DNA from: Eremothecium cymbalariae DBVPG#7215
Lineage: Eukaryota > Ascomycota > Saccharomycetes > Saccharomycetales > Saccharomycetaceae
Direction of reading: 5' to 3'
NCBI RefSeq assembly: GCF_000235365.1
Contig: NC_016451.1
Coordinates: forward strand, 248,001 to 312,000
DNA length: 64,000 nt
The notes beneath the pieces are model-generated. The model ran no database searches and was not told where the DNA came from. It saw nothing but the letters and a program-made list of their open reading frames with translations. Position 1 is the first letter of the stretch. Each line of letters begins with the position of its first letter. Below, in pieces: positions 19,391 to 28,192 of the stretch. A program made the translations under genes and the position numbers.

Positions 19391-19658
19391 TTTCTCAGCA
19401 AAAATCCAGTAGAGTTTGAGAATTGTTACATAGCAATGATACAAAATAGCAGAGTTTTATCATCTAGAACTAACCAGTCTTGTACCTTACTATCAATATC
19501 GTCTCTTGTCGACATTTATATCGACATTTTTGACGGCGATTGTGAACTTTTTCGTGCGCTTGCTTACCACCATGAAAAGCTCATCTCCATTTTAAAAATT
19601 GTTCTACAAATACTAAGTCATAACACCTTAAACATCAAAATAAGAGAGACGAGCTGCG

Positions 19659-20813
19659 ATGAAAACAGTTATATGTATTGGTATGGCTGGTTCAGGGAAG
19701 ACAACCTTTATGCAAAGGTTGAATTCCCATCTGAACGCCTCCAAGCATCGTCCATATGTGATCAATTTGGATCCTGCCGTATTGAAAATCCCATTCGGTG
19801 CAAATATCGACATTCGTGATTCTATAAAGTATAAGAAAGTTATGGAGAATTATGGATTAGGCCCAAATGGTGCAATCGTAACGAGTTTAAATTTATTCAG
19901 CACTAAACTAGACCAAGTTATTAAATTGGTAGAGAATAAACGGGATAAGTTTGAACATTGTATAATAGATACTCCTGGTCAAATCGAATGTTTTATTTGG
20001 AGTGCATCTGGGGCAATTATCACAGAATCATTTGCTTCAACATTTCCAACCGTTATTGCGTATATTGTAGATACTCCAAGAAATTCTTCTCCAACTACCT
20101 TCATGAGTAATATGCTTTACGCATGTTCTATCCTTTATAAAACCAAATTGCCAATGATTGTTGTCTTCAATAAGACAGATGTTACAAAAGCAGATTTTGC
20201 GAAGGAGTGGATGACTGACTTCGAGGCTTTCCAAGAGGCTTTAAAGGTTGACCAGGAATTAAATGGTGAACTTGGCAACAGTTCCGGATATCTAGGTTCC
20301 CTTGTCAATTCTATGTCTTTGATGTTGGAAGAGTTCTATTCTCAATTAGATACAGTTGGCGTTTCTAGTCATACTGGTGAAGGGTTCGACGAGTTTTTGA
20401 AAGCCGTAGACAACAAAGTAGAGGAATATGAAAATTACTATAAAACTGAACGTGACAGAATCTTGGCTGAAAGAGCTGCAAAGGAACAGGCTCGGAAGGA
20501 GAGTTCTTTAGAAGGGCTAATGAAAGATCTCGGTATCAAAGACCAAAACAAAAGGGACACATCCACCAAGAATGACGATGAGGCAGAGGTTGTAAGTGAT
20601 GTAGAAGAAGGCGAAGATGATGGGTTGGTACTCAGGGATGAAGATGAAGATTTAGAAAGGGAATACACCTTTGCGGGTGATGAAAGAACCACTGGAACAA
20701 TAAACGATAATTATCCAGATTTACAAAGGAAGTACGAAGAAGATTTATCTAAAACAGCAAAGTCTGCGAGTAGTCAAACCGCTGAAAATATTGCCCGTTA
20801 TTTGAGAAAATAG
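19659..20813 (+). CDS. NPA3: GPN-loop GTPase 1 (Npa3)
   Basis: A 384-residue GPN-loop GTPase required for assembly and nuclear import of RNA polymerase II; S. cerevisiae Npa3 (YJR072C) has 385 residues. The P-loop is GMAGSGKT at residues 8-15, the defining Gly-Pro-Asn loop is in [11 protein letters not shown] with GPN at 68-70, and the guanine-specificity motif is VFNKTD. The C-terminal ~130 residues are acidic and low-complexity ([18 protein letters not shown]), typical of Gpn1. In-frame sequence upstream has no convincing extension, and [14 protein letters not shown] is the expected start. Confidence 0.96.
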   Translation: MKTVICIGMAGSGKTTFMQRLNSHLNASKHRPYVINLDPAVLKIPFGANIDIRDSIKYKKVMENYGLGPNGAIVTSLNLFSTKLDQVIKLVENKRDKFEHCIIDTPGQIECFIWSASGAIITESFASTFPTVIAYIVDTPRNSSPTTFMSNMLYACSILYKTKLPMIVVFNKTDVTKADFAKEWMTDFEAFQEALKVDQELNGELGNSSGYLGSLVNSMSLMLEEFYSQLDTVGVSSHTGEGFDEFLKAVDNKVEEYENYYKTERDRILAERAAKEQARKESSLEGLMKDLGIKDQNKRDTSTKNDDEAEVVSDVEEGEDDGLVLRDEDEDLEREYTFAGDERTTGTINDNYPDLQRKYEEDLSKTAKSASSQTAENIARYLRK

Positions 20814-20913
20814 TAGTTACATAGTTAAATATCTGAAGCATCAAGTTAAAAACTAAAAATAAGAAAACATGAATACACTTAGAGACGCTCATTTATGTAT
20901 AAATGGGGGGCCT

Positions 20914-21738
20914 TTAAACATATAATCCTTCGCAAAATCCGTCAGGAACTGTTTTCAAACCGTAAACGCCGCTCCAAGAAACTGGAGTGACAACTTTCTT
21001 GATTGCTGGGAAGGATGGCATTAATTGGGGTAATATCTCACAAGTTAATAGTGCATCCTGATGGTTATCTCCTTCGTGAATAAACATGCTGAAATAGAAA
21101 ATTCCTGCAAAATCAGATGATACAGGTATTGAAGTATGCAGCAGATGGTAGCTTAATTTGAATATGAACTGTGTAGTTGAGATACCGTCCTGGAAACTGG
21201 AATCCGTAAACTTAAACAAGGACCTGTTAATCGACAACTCAGTATCCTTGTCTAATTGCAGCCTTTCTTGAAATTCTTGGGCCACATCCTCAATAGATGT
21301 GGCATCGCATGTGGCAAACGAGAACCGGGAACCTGAGCTGTCAACTTTCATGGGAACATTCGACTCAAACGCACCAACCGAATCTAGAACGAGAACCCTT
21401 TTTGGAGTCAACTCCTGTATCAAAGGTATCAACACGTACTTGCAGAATTCATTCTCATAACCTTGAAGCACCGGAGACCGCTGCTGAAGCAGATAAAGCC
21501 CTCGACTCTCATTATGGAACAGTTCTAAAGAAGCAGTGTACTTTCTGTTCGGAATATCTCGATATAAAGTAGTCTCTTGATCTGCAACATAGTCAAGCGG
21601 GCCCACAAAAGGATGCAACCAACGAGAGTCTAATTCCTTAACAAACTTGAATTCATTGGCCAATGAATGCAACACTACATCAGTAAACAGCTGAGGAACA
21701 TTGCCAGCTGACACCAAAGGAATAACCAGAGTGGACAT
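20914..21738 (-). CDS. ADD66: Proteasome assembly chaperone 2 (Add66/Pba2)
   Basis: A 274-residue PAC2-family protein; S. cerevisiae Add66 (YKL206C) has 267. With Pba1 it forms a heterodimer that helps 20S proteasome alpha-ring assembly. The N-terminal MSTLVIPLVSAGNVPQLFTDVVLHSL is the family's opening strand-helix, and the tail ends in a short aromatic motif, EGLYV, resembling the HbYX-type C-termini of these chaperones. It converges with NPA3 with 100 bp between stop codons and diverges from LIA1. Confidence 0.93.
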   Translation of the reverse strand: MSTLVIPLVSAGNVPQLFTDVVLHSLANEFKFVKELDSRWLHPFVGPLDYVADQETTLYRDIPNRKYTASLELFHNESRGLYLLQQRSPVLQGYENEFCKYVLIPLIQELTPKRVLVLDSVGAFESNVPMKVDSSGSRFSFATCDATSIEDVAQEFQERLQLDKDTELSINRSLFKFTDSSFQDGISTTQFIFKLSYHLLHTSIPVSSDFAGIFYFSMFIHEGDNHQDALLTCEILPQLMPSFPAIKKVVTPVSWSGVYGLKTVPDGFCEGLYV

Positions 21739-22316
21739 TGTCTGTAGAAATCTTGGCTTGGCTAATTACAGACTGCCAACAATGATACAGATGACCAACT
21801 TACAAAGCTACCACCGTTTTGTTTACTTTCAATCAAAACTTACTAAACATAAGATAGGGGAAGAGAAAGGGAGAGAGAGAAGCCAATCGACTCACCTACA
21901 ATGAATGAAGATGCCTTCTTCTTGGGGGTGTACCTTTTCCTATCGTAAGATGGGACAAGGTCAAAATTCATTGGCGAACCAAATACCAAGTCGCCCACCT
22001 TTTATGAAGTAATGTATGCTCCCCTGCCTTTCAGATCTTTATGTATGAATAAAAAGGACTGGCGTAAGCTATTATACTGAACTGCTTGCTGGTTATTCCG
22101 GTAGATTTGTTTTCAGTTTTTGTTCACAGAAGGCCTCTAATATTAAAACGAAGCTTTCTACACATATTGCTTTTTTTAAATTTTTTTTCACCAGGATAAT
22201 AGAGATGATAAACGATACTTAGATATTATATTATAGTCTAAAGAGTGGACTTAGTAGAGGGCTGAAGCTTGTTTGGGGACTGTTTTAAAGGGCCGTAAGG
22301 TACTAGCAATAAGAAG
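21739..22316. promoter_or_regulatory. Divergent ADD66/LIA1 promoter region
   Basis: 578 bp between divergent starts. A purine-rich GAGAAAGGGAGAGAGAGAAG run lies near 21863-21882 and a T-rich tract near 22168-22190. No perfect Rpn4 (GGTGGCAAA) site was found on either strand here, although ADD66 is a proteasome-assembly gene. No gene seen. Confidence 0.5.
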
Positions 22317-23285
22317 ATGTCAACTAACTTTGAGAAACAGCTAGAAAAGCAAGTTGATCACTGTTCTCTGGAACAACTAAGAGATATTTTGGTTGACAAG
22401 TCTGGAAATACCAAGTTATCTAATAGGTTTAGGGCTTTGTTTAATCTTAAAAATGTCGTGGAGGAATTCGAGGAGAATCCAGAGGAAGCCAAAAAGGCTG
22501 TGATGTATATTTGCGAATCTTTCGACGATTCTAGCGAACTCTTGAAGCATGAAGTTGCATATGTGCTAGGTCAGACGAGGAATCTCGACGCGGCACCCAA
22601 GTTGAGGGAGGTGATGTTAGACCACTCCCAGCAGTGTATGGTTAGACACGAGGCTTCGGAGGCATTAGGTGCGTTGTGTGACTATGAATCGCTGCCTGCA
22701 TTGGAGCAGTCTTTGAAAGAAGATCCTGATGAAGAGGTTAGACAAACGTCGGAATTAGCGATTGAAAGAATCAAATGGAGCAAGTCTGGTGCACCAAGCA
22801 AAGAGACGTTGCAACAGTCCTTGTACTGTTCTGTGGATCCTGCACCCCCTCTATCCCTCGAAAAAGACTATAATATTGAGGAGTTGAAGTCATTATTAAA
22901 CAATCGAGATGAACCGTTGTTCATGAGATACAGGGCTATGTTCCGTCTGAGAGACATTGGTACGGACGAGGCCTGTTTCGCATTGGCTTCAGGATTTAAC
23001 GACCCTTCTGCTCTGTTCAAGCACGAAATTGCTTATGTATTTGGCCAGATTGGTAACCCTTGCGTCGTCCCAAACTTGATAGAGGTGCTCGAACGGAATG
23101 ATGAGGCCCCAATGGTGAGACATGAAGCAGCAGAGGCTCTTGGGTCCATTGCGATCGATGACGTCTTGCCGGTTTTAAAGGAACACTTGAACGACAAAGA
23201 CGACGTCGTTCGCGAATCTGCGATTGTCGCGTTGGACATGTACGAATACGAAAATAGCAACGAACTGGAATATGCGCCTGCTTAG
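22317..23285 (+). CDS. LIA1: Deoxyhypusine hydroxylase
   Basis: A 322-residue HEAT-repeat di-iron enzyme that hydroxylates deoxyhypusine to hypusine on eIF5A, the last step of this unique modification. S. cerevisiae Lia1 (YJR070C) has 325 residues. Four His-Glu pairs that ligate the two irons are intact: H78-E79 (LLKHEVAYVLGQ), H111-E112 (MVRHEASEALGAL), H236-E237 (LFKHEIAYVFGQ) and H269-E270 (MVRHEAAEALGSI). The two halves are internally repeated, as expected. HAM1 follows 204 bp downstream on the same strand, as in S. cerevisiae. Confidence 0.97.
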   Translation: MSTNFEKQLEKQVDHCSLEQLRDILVDKSGNTKLSNRFRALFNLKNVVEEFEENPEEAKKAVMYICESFDDSSELLKHEVAYVLGQTRNLDAAPKLREVMLDHSQQCMVRHEASEALGALCDYESLPALEQSLKEDPDEEVRQTSELAIERIKWSKSGAPSKETLQQSLYCSVDPAPPLSLEKDYNIEELKSLLNNRDEPLFMRYRAMFRLRDIGTDEACFALASGFNDPSALFKHEIAYVFGQIGNPCVVPNLIEVLERNDEAPMVRHEAAEALGSIAIDDVLPVLKEHLNDKDDVVRESAIVALDMYEYENSNELEYAPA

Positions 23286-23489
23286 CTCTGGCATCCTCCG
23301 TCGTTTTACTAGTCTTATATGTGGGAATGTCTTGATATGTATCATAATAAACGAGTTTATTCATAATTCCAGTCGTCACGTTGTTAAGAAGCTTGATTTG
23401 CCCATTATCTTGACAAATTCAAAGTACCATTATATATATCTATACTATCACTTTTGGACGATCGCTACTGTTGCTATTTCAGAGTAAGT

Positions 23490-24059
23490 ATGCAAGAGAT
23501 TATATTCGTTACTAGTAACAAGGCTAAGTTAGCCGAAGTCCAGGCCCTTCTAAACTCTGAGTCCATGCGTTTTACTATCAGTAATGAGCCGTTGGACTTA
23601 TTGGAAATACAAGGCTCCGATCTAGAAGTCATTGCGCTTGAGAAGTGCAAGGAGGCTGTAAAGAACCTTGGACCTGACAAAAAGGTCTTCATTGAGGACA
23701 CTGCATTGTCCTTCGATGAGTTTGACGGTCTACCAGGAGCTTACATAAAATGGTTCCTCAACATGGGACTGCCTAAAATTGTCAGTATGCTTGCTGGAAC
23801 AGACAATAAAGCGGCCACAGGTATCACTACTGTTGTCTTTTACGACGGCGAAGGAATGTATCACACCTTTCAAGGGCGCTGTGATGGCCGCATTGTTGAT
23901 GCTCGCGGATCAACCAAGTTTGGCTGGGACCCTATCTTCGAGCCTAACAACGGGAACAACTTAACCTATGCAGAAATGGACAGCAAAACAAAAAATGCCA
24001 TCTCACACAGATCCAAGGCATTCAAAGCCTTCAAAGAGTTCCTGCGGTTACAGCTATAG
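23490..24059 (+). CDS. HAM1: ITP/XTP pyrophosphatase Ham1
   Basis: A 189-residue nucleoside-triphosphate pyrophosphatase that removes ITP, dITP and XTP and so protects DNA from base-analogue incorporation. Conserved motifs are visible: IIFVTSNKAKLAEVQ at the N-terminus (SxNxxK), FIEDTALSFDEFDGLPGAY (acidic metal site) and FGWDPIFEP followed by NAISHRSKAF near the C-terminus. S. cerevisiae Ham1 (YJR069C) has 197 residues. The frame is open upstream to a TTG, but family members start near this ATG (MQEIIFVTSNK). Confidence 0.96.
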   Translation: MQEIIFVTSNKAKLAEVQALLNSESMRFTISNEPLDLLEIQGSDLEVIALEKCKEAVKNLGPDKKVFIEDTALSFDEFDGLPGAYIKWFLNMGLPKIVSMLAGTDNKAATGITTVVFYDGEGMYHTFQGRCDGRIVDARGSTKFGWDPIFEPNNGNNLTYAEMDSKTKNAISHRSKAFKAFKEFLRLQL

Positions 24060-24389
24060 ATCTCTAGTACCTTTGATTCTCTATATTATGTAGTATTTGT
24101 ACCTGATCTATACAACGTATAAAACGATGGTGAAAATTTTTTGGCTGGGCAGGGCAAAAGCTGTTTTCTATGCGCATTATAACATCATCGATCCGGCACC
24201 GTTTGAATCTTCTAAAAATGTGCTAAAAAACGGGTTGAATAGCTAACATTCACAGATTATTTTAGCCATAGGTGGGACGAAAGCGGGCATAGGAGAAGCT
24301 TATATTGTATTAGAGATCCTGCATTTGTGATATCGGCGTCTTGGTGAGTTTTACGTGGTATTTAGAGCATACACTGATAGGAAGGGTCC
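24060..24389. promoter_or_regulatory. HAM1-LOS1 intergenic region
   Basis: 330 bp between two plus-strand genes. TGAAAATTTTT at 24131-24141 matches the RRPE motif of ribosome-biogenesis promoters (TGAAAAWTTTT). No PAC motif or other gene is visible. Confidence 0.4.
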
Positions 24390-27300
24390 ATGTCTCAACA
24401 ACTTCAACAGGCAGTGGAGATTGCGAACTCGTCCACAGCAGATCCTGCGCTGAAGAAGCAGGCTTTGGATTACGTTCAACAGATGAAGACAAGTGATAAT
24501 GCTGCTCAATTGTTTGTTTCATATTTAAATGATGGGTCTACGAGTGATATAGGCAGGTTTGTTGCTTTGCAAGTGTTGTGTGACCTTGCGGGAGATCATG
24601 TCCAGAAGGGGCAGCTAGAGTTTTTAAAGGATACTGCAGTTACTATGCTACGAGAAAAGGCTGGCAGTAGAACTGCGGATCCGGAGTATGTTAGGAATAA
24701 GGCTGCGGAATGGATTTCGAGATTATTTTACTGCATGTATGGTGAAGTGAACGGGAATCTGTGGTCTAGTTTTTTTACTGATATAATTCATTTGACCGAT
24801 ATTTCCAGCTTAGAAAAGTCGGTTTCATCCGATTATAGTCCAGTAGGTTTAGATTATTTTCTTAGGATTTGTGCGTCCATCAACTCCGAGATTGCAGACC
24901 AGGCATTTGTTAGGTCTAAAGAGGCCCAGCAAAAAAATAACAGCTTGAAAGATACCATGCGAATTCAAGATGTGTCCGTCTTGACAAGGATATGGAACAA
25001 CACCTTGAAATCCATACAGCAAGATCTGCATAAACTTGATCTTGCTGGTTTGACCTTACAGTGTATTGGTTCTTATATCTCCTGGATTGATATCAATTTA
25101 ATCGTGAATCCTGATTACGTATCTACCATATATGCATACCTCAACTATCCAAAGACTAAGATAGCATGCGCACAATGTTTGTGTGAAATTATTTCAAAGA
25201 AGATGAAACCAAGCGATAAATTGCAACTGTTGAGTATGCTAAATTTGACTGATAAAGTTGTTGAGTTAGGAGATGTTGATGTGGAGGTCTACGAGCAATT
25301 AGCTAAGTTGGCAAGCTCTGTGGGATTAGAGTTGTCCATAATTTTAGAACAGTGCAATGATGATACAGCATCAGTAGAGTCACAGTCCATCGCACGAACT
25401 GCTGACCAACAGATAATAGGACAAGTTGCTCCATTGGTCTTGAGGTTTATGGACCATGAATACGATTCGGTGACTCAGCAGACTTTTCCATTCATATCTC
25501 ACTATCTTGCGTTCTTAAAGAGGCTTTTCGCCCTTGGAGGTAAGCCAGGTAGTGCTGTTGCATTAAATTCCAAAAAGATCCCATTAGACCAGGATCACCA
25601 AATTTTCCTAAACAGTTTGATAACTGTTTGCATGAAAAAGATGAAAATCGATGATTCCTGTGATCCAGAAGATGTTGATGATGTTGATGAGTTCGTGGAG
25701 ACTACCAGATCTAAATTAAAAATCTTCCAAGATAGTATTGCAGTCATTAACCCGCCCATTTACCTAGATCACATCTCAAAGCATATAGAATCTTCGCTAT
25801 TGAAACATGACTGGAGAAGTTTAGAGTTGGCCATTTATCAGATGCACAATGTTGCTGAATCTATCAGAAACAATCTTCTTGGCTTAAACAAAGCGGGGAT
25901 TGCACAGTCACAGCCAGCTCAAATGATGACAAAATTTATGGATGCTGTTTTAAACAACAACTCAATTTTTAATTCAAATAACCCCCTGATCCAAATTTCT
26001 TTCTTTGAGTTAGTTGTTAGGCATTATAACTTTATTGGCAATACTGGTAAAAATGAGGTAACTTTACTCACTATATTTTGTACGCAGTTCGGTATGTTCA
26101 ATAATGTGGAAAGAGTAAGACTAAGGAGCTGGTATCTATTTTCCCGTTTAATCAAGATCACCAAACCTAAACTCGATAATGAGACGATATCTCAATTATT
26201 ATCAAAACTTGCACCTCTATTGACAATCAAGAATTTATCTGGAGTCACCAATGATAATGACGTTGATACCACTTTTGACAACCAGCTGTATATATTTGAA
26301 GGCGTTGGAATGCTAATTGGTGCAAAGTCCACTGACGATTATGAAATTCTTGATGGTGTATTAACGTCATTGTTTTCTGATTTAGAATCTTGTATTTCGA
26401 CCACTGTCAAAACTCTAGAGGTTGTCTTGCAAGCGCATCATGTTTTAATGGCTATTGGCACCATTGCTCGTGGTGTTCATGCAGGTTTGGTCCCTGAAAA
26501 TCAGATTAATAATTCGCAAGTTACTTCAGCTCTAGTACACAAGTCACTAATTGAAAAGTTTTCCAATATTGCTGAAGTGATTTTGGTTACGTTTTCCTAT
26601 TTCAATAAATATGAGACAATCAGAGATGCTGCAAGGTTTTCTTTTGCTCGATTGACCCCAATCTTAAAGAACGATATTATTCCATTTTCCAGTAGATTAA
26701 TCTCCATATTTCTAGAATCTGATTTGAAAAGTATTGAAATGAATGACTTTTTAGGATTTCTGGGACAGATGGTGCACACGTTTCATACAGATGACAACTG
26801 TTACCAGTTATTCAACAATTTGTTCACACCTGTGATCAAGAAAGTATTTGCGCTAATTGCACAGGTTGAAGAGGAAGGTACGGTGGCAGCAGCATCTGGT
26901 TCAGCAGCAGCAGCAGCAAAGGGTGGGAGCGTTAAAAACGTAGTGGTAACCGATTCTTTTAGGGATAAAGTTCAGCTAAAAAAGGCATATTACGCATTCC
27001 TACAGTCATTCGTATCAAACAATGTTACTTCTCTATTACTTACTTCAACTAATAGAAATATTCTACCGATGATATTAACAGACTTGTTAACATATAGTCC
27101 TGAAGAAATACAAGAGACCTCAACAATGAAATTGGCTTTGAATGTCTTGGTTAATTTCGTGAAGTTTTTTGGAACTGGCAGATGCTCTGATGAAAAGGAC
27201 CGTAACGCTAATAACTTTGAACCGCTCGAAGGGTTAAATGAATTCTTTATTGCTAAGGCAATCCCATTAGTTTTTGAACTGCCATTCAAACCAGAATATG

Positions 27301-27548
27301 GTTTCAATGTTGAAGATGGTAGCTGTCGCGTAATTGCATCAGATTTGTCTCGCCTATTGAAGTCACTATACGATATTAACGGTGAACTACACAGTAATAC
27401 ATGCGTAAAATTTCTTACTGAGGCGTACTTTTTACAGATACAGTTTCCACCACAACTAGCATTGGAATTTGTCCAGACGTTGGCAACGGCTAATGAAAAG
27501 CAGTTCGAAAAGTATTTTATAAATTTTATTAAGTGCATGAAGATCTGA
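24390..27548 (+). CDS. LOS1: Exportin-t, nuclear tRNA exporter Los1
   Basis: A 1052-residue importin-beta-family karyopherin that exports tRNA from the nucleus with Ran-GTP; S. cerevisiae Los1 (YKL205W) has 1100. It is built of HEAT-type helical repeats throughout, starting MSQQLQQAVEIANSS, with the exportin-t N-terminal region (RFVALQVLCDLAGDHV) that contacts Ran and the Xpo1/importin-like domain. A low-complexity Ala-rich insert (AAASGSAAAAAKGG) sits near residue 835, probably a surface loop. EAP1 follows on the same strand, as in YKL205W-YKL204W. Confidence 0.95.
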   Translation: MSQQLQQAVEIANSSTADPALKKQALDYVQQMKTSDNAAQLFVSYLNDGSTSDIGRFVALQVLCDLAGDHVQKGQLEFLKDTAVTMLREKAGSRTADPEYVRNKAAEWISRLFYCMYGEVNGNLWSSFFTDIIHLTDISSLEKSVSSDYSPVGLDYFLRICASINSEIADQAFVRSKEAQQKNNSLKDTMRIQDVSVLTRIWNNTLKSIQQDLHKLDLAGLTLQCIGSYISWIDINLIVNPDYVSTIYAYLNYPKTKIACAQCLCEIISKKMKPSDKLQLLSMLNLTDKVVELGDVDVEVYEQLAKLASSVGLELSIILEQCNDDTASVESQSIARTADQQIIGQVAPLVLRFMDHEYDSVTQQTFPFISHYLAFLKRLFALGGKPGSAVALNSKKIPLDQDHQIFLNSLITVCMKKMKIDDSCDPEDVDDVDEFVETTRSKLKIFQDSIAVINPPIYLDHISKHIESSLLKHDWRSLELAIYQMHNVAESIRNNLLGLNKAGIAQSQPAQMMTKFMDAVLNNNSIFNSNNPLIQISFFELVVRHYNFIGNTGKNEVTLLTIFCTQFGMFNNVERVRLRSWYLFSRLIKITKPKLDNETISQLLSKLAPLLTIKNLSGVTNDNDVDTTFDNQLYIFEGVGMLIGAKSTDDYEILDGVLTSLFSDLESCISTTVKTLEVVLQAHHVLMAIGTIARGVHAGLVPENQINNSQVTSALVHKSLIEKFSNIAEVILVTFSYFNKYETIRDAARFSFARLTPILKNDIIPFSSRLISIFLESDLKSIEMNDFLGFLGQMVHTFHTDDNCYQLFNNLFTPVIKKVFALIAQVEEEGTVAAASGSAAAAAKGGSVKNVVVTDSFRDKVQLKKAYYAFLQSFVSNNVTSLLLTSTNRNILPMILTDLLTYSPEEIQETSTMKLALNVLVNFVKFFGTGRCSDEKDRNANNFEPLEGLNEFFIAKAIPLVFELPFKPEYGFNVEDGSCRVIASDLSRLLKSLYDINGELHSNTCVKFLTEAYFLQIQFPPQLALEFVQTLATANEKQFEKYFINFIKCMKI

Positions 27549-28192
27549 TTTTGAAGACACTATCACAAAGCTTGCCCCTCTTAGCCTGGTAAGACAGAAA
27601 CTCAGGAATCCAACCTAAAACAAACGTCTTGTTAAAAAACCAAAAAGGTGTTAATAATTAAGAGAGAACCTTGCCTATTGTTTAATATTATTTACTGCAT
27701 CATAATAAACACTATTATTCAATGCCATCGTTGTTATTGGGATTTCGAAACTTAGATTTTTCAATACAGAAATATCTCGCATTTTATTTGAAATCAAAAC
27801 TACGATAGGTCTGTTTGCTCTCCAAATGAGCTACATGACACGCTGTAATTTTATATATCAGGAAAGCATAATCTTTTCAATTGAGAATTACTGAATATTT
27901 AGTTGGTTGGACGGTAAAGCATCTTTATGAGATCACGTGAAGAGTCACTGACAACGTGTTTCCAAAGGTGGCAAATTTTCTGGATTAAAAACTCATCTGA
28001 CTCTCAACCGGGTCTCTGTCAAGTACCAAATATCTAGAGCAACGAATACCTATTTTTCAAGTCTTTACATCATTTGAGAAGGTTATCTACCAGATTAGGC
28101 GAGGCTGCACGTTATATCGAAGTTAGCTTGTCAGTTTTCTAATTTTTTAAACCAATATTTTCCAATATTAATTGGCTCATTTACTGTGTACA
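27549..28192. promoter_or_regulatory. EAP1 upstream region with Cbf1- and Rpn4-type sites
   Basis: 644 bp between LOS1 and EAP1. It holds ATCACGTG at 27932-27939 (Cbf1 consensus RTCACRTG) and, 28 bp later, GGTGGCAAA at 27967-27975, a perfect proteasome-associated control element bound by Rpn4. Both lie 220-260 bp upstream of the EAP1 ATG. No gene seen. Confidence 0.5.
27967..27975 (+). promoter_or_regulatory. Rpn4-type PACE element
   Basis: GGTGGCAAA is an exact match to the consensus bound by Rpn4 in S. cerevisiae. Its position 218 bp upstream of EAP1, on the coding strand, is typical. Regulation of EAP1 by Rpn4 is inferred. Confidence 0.45.
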
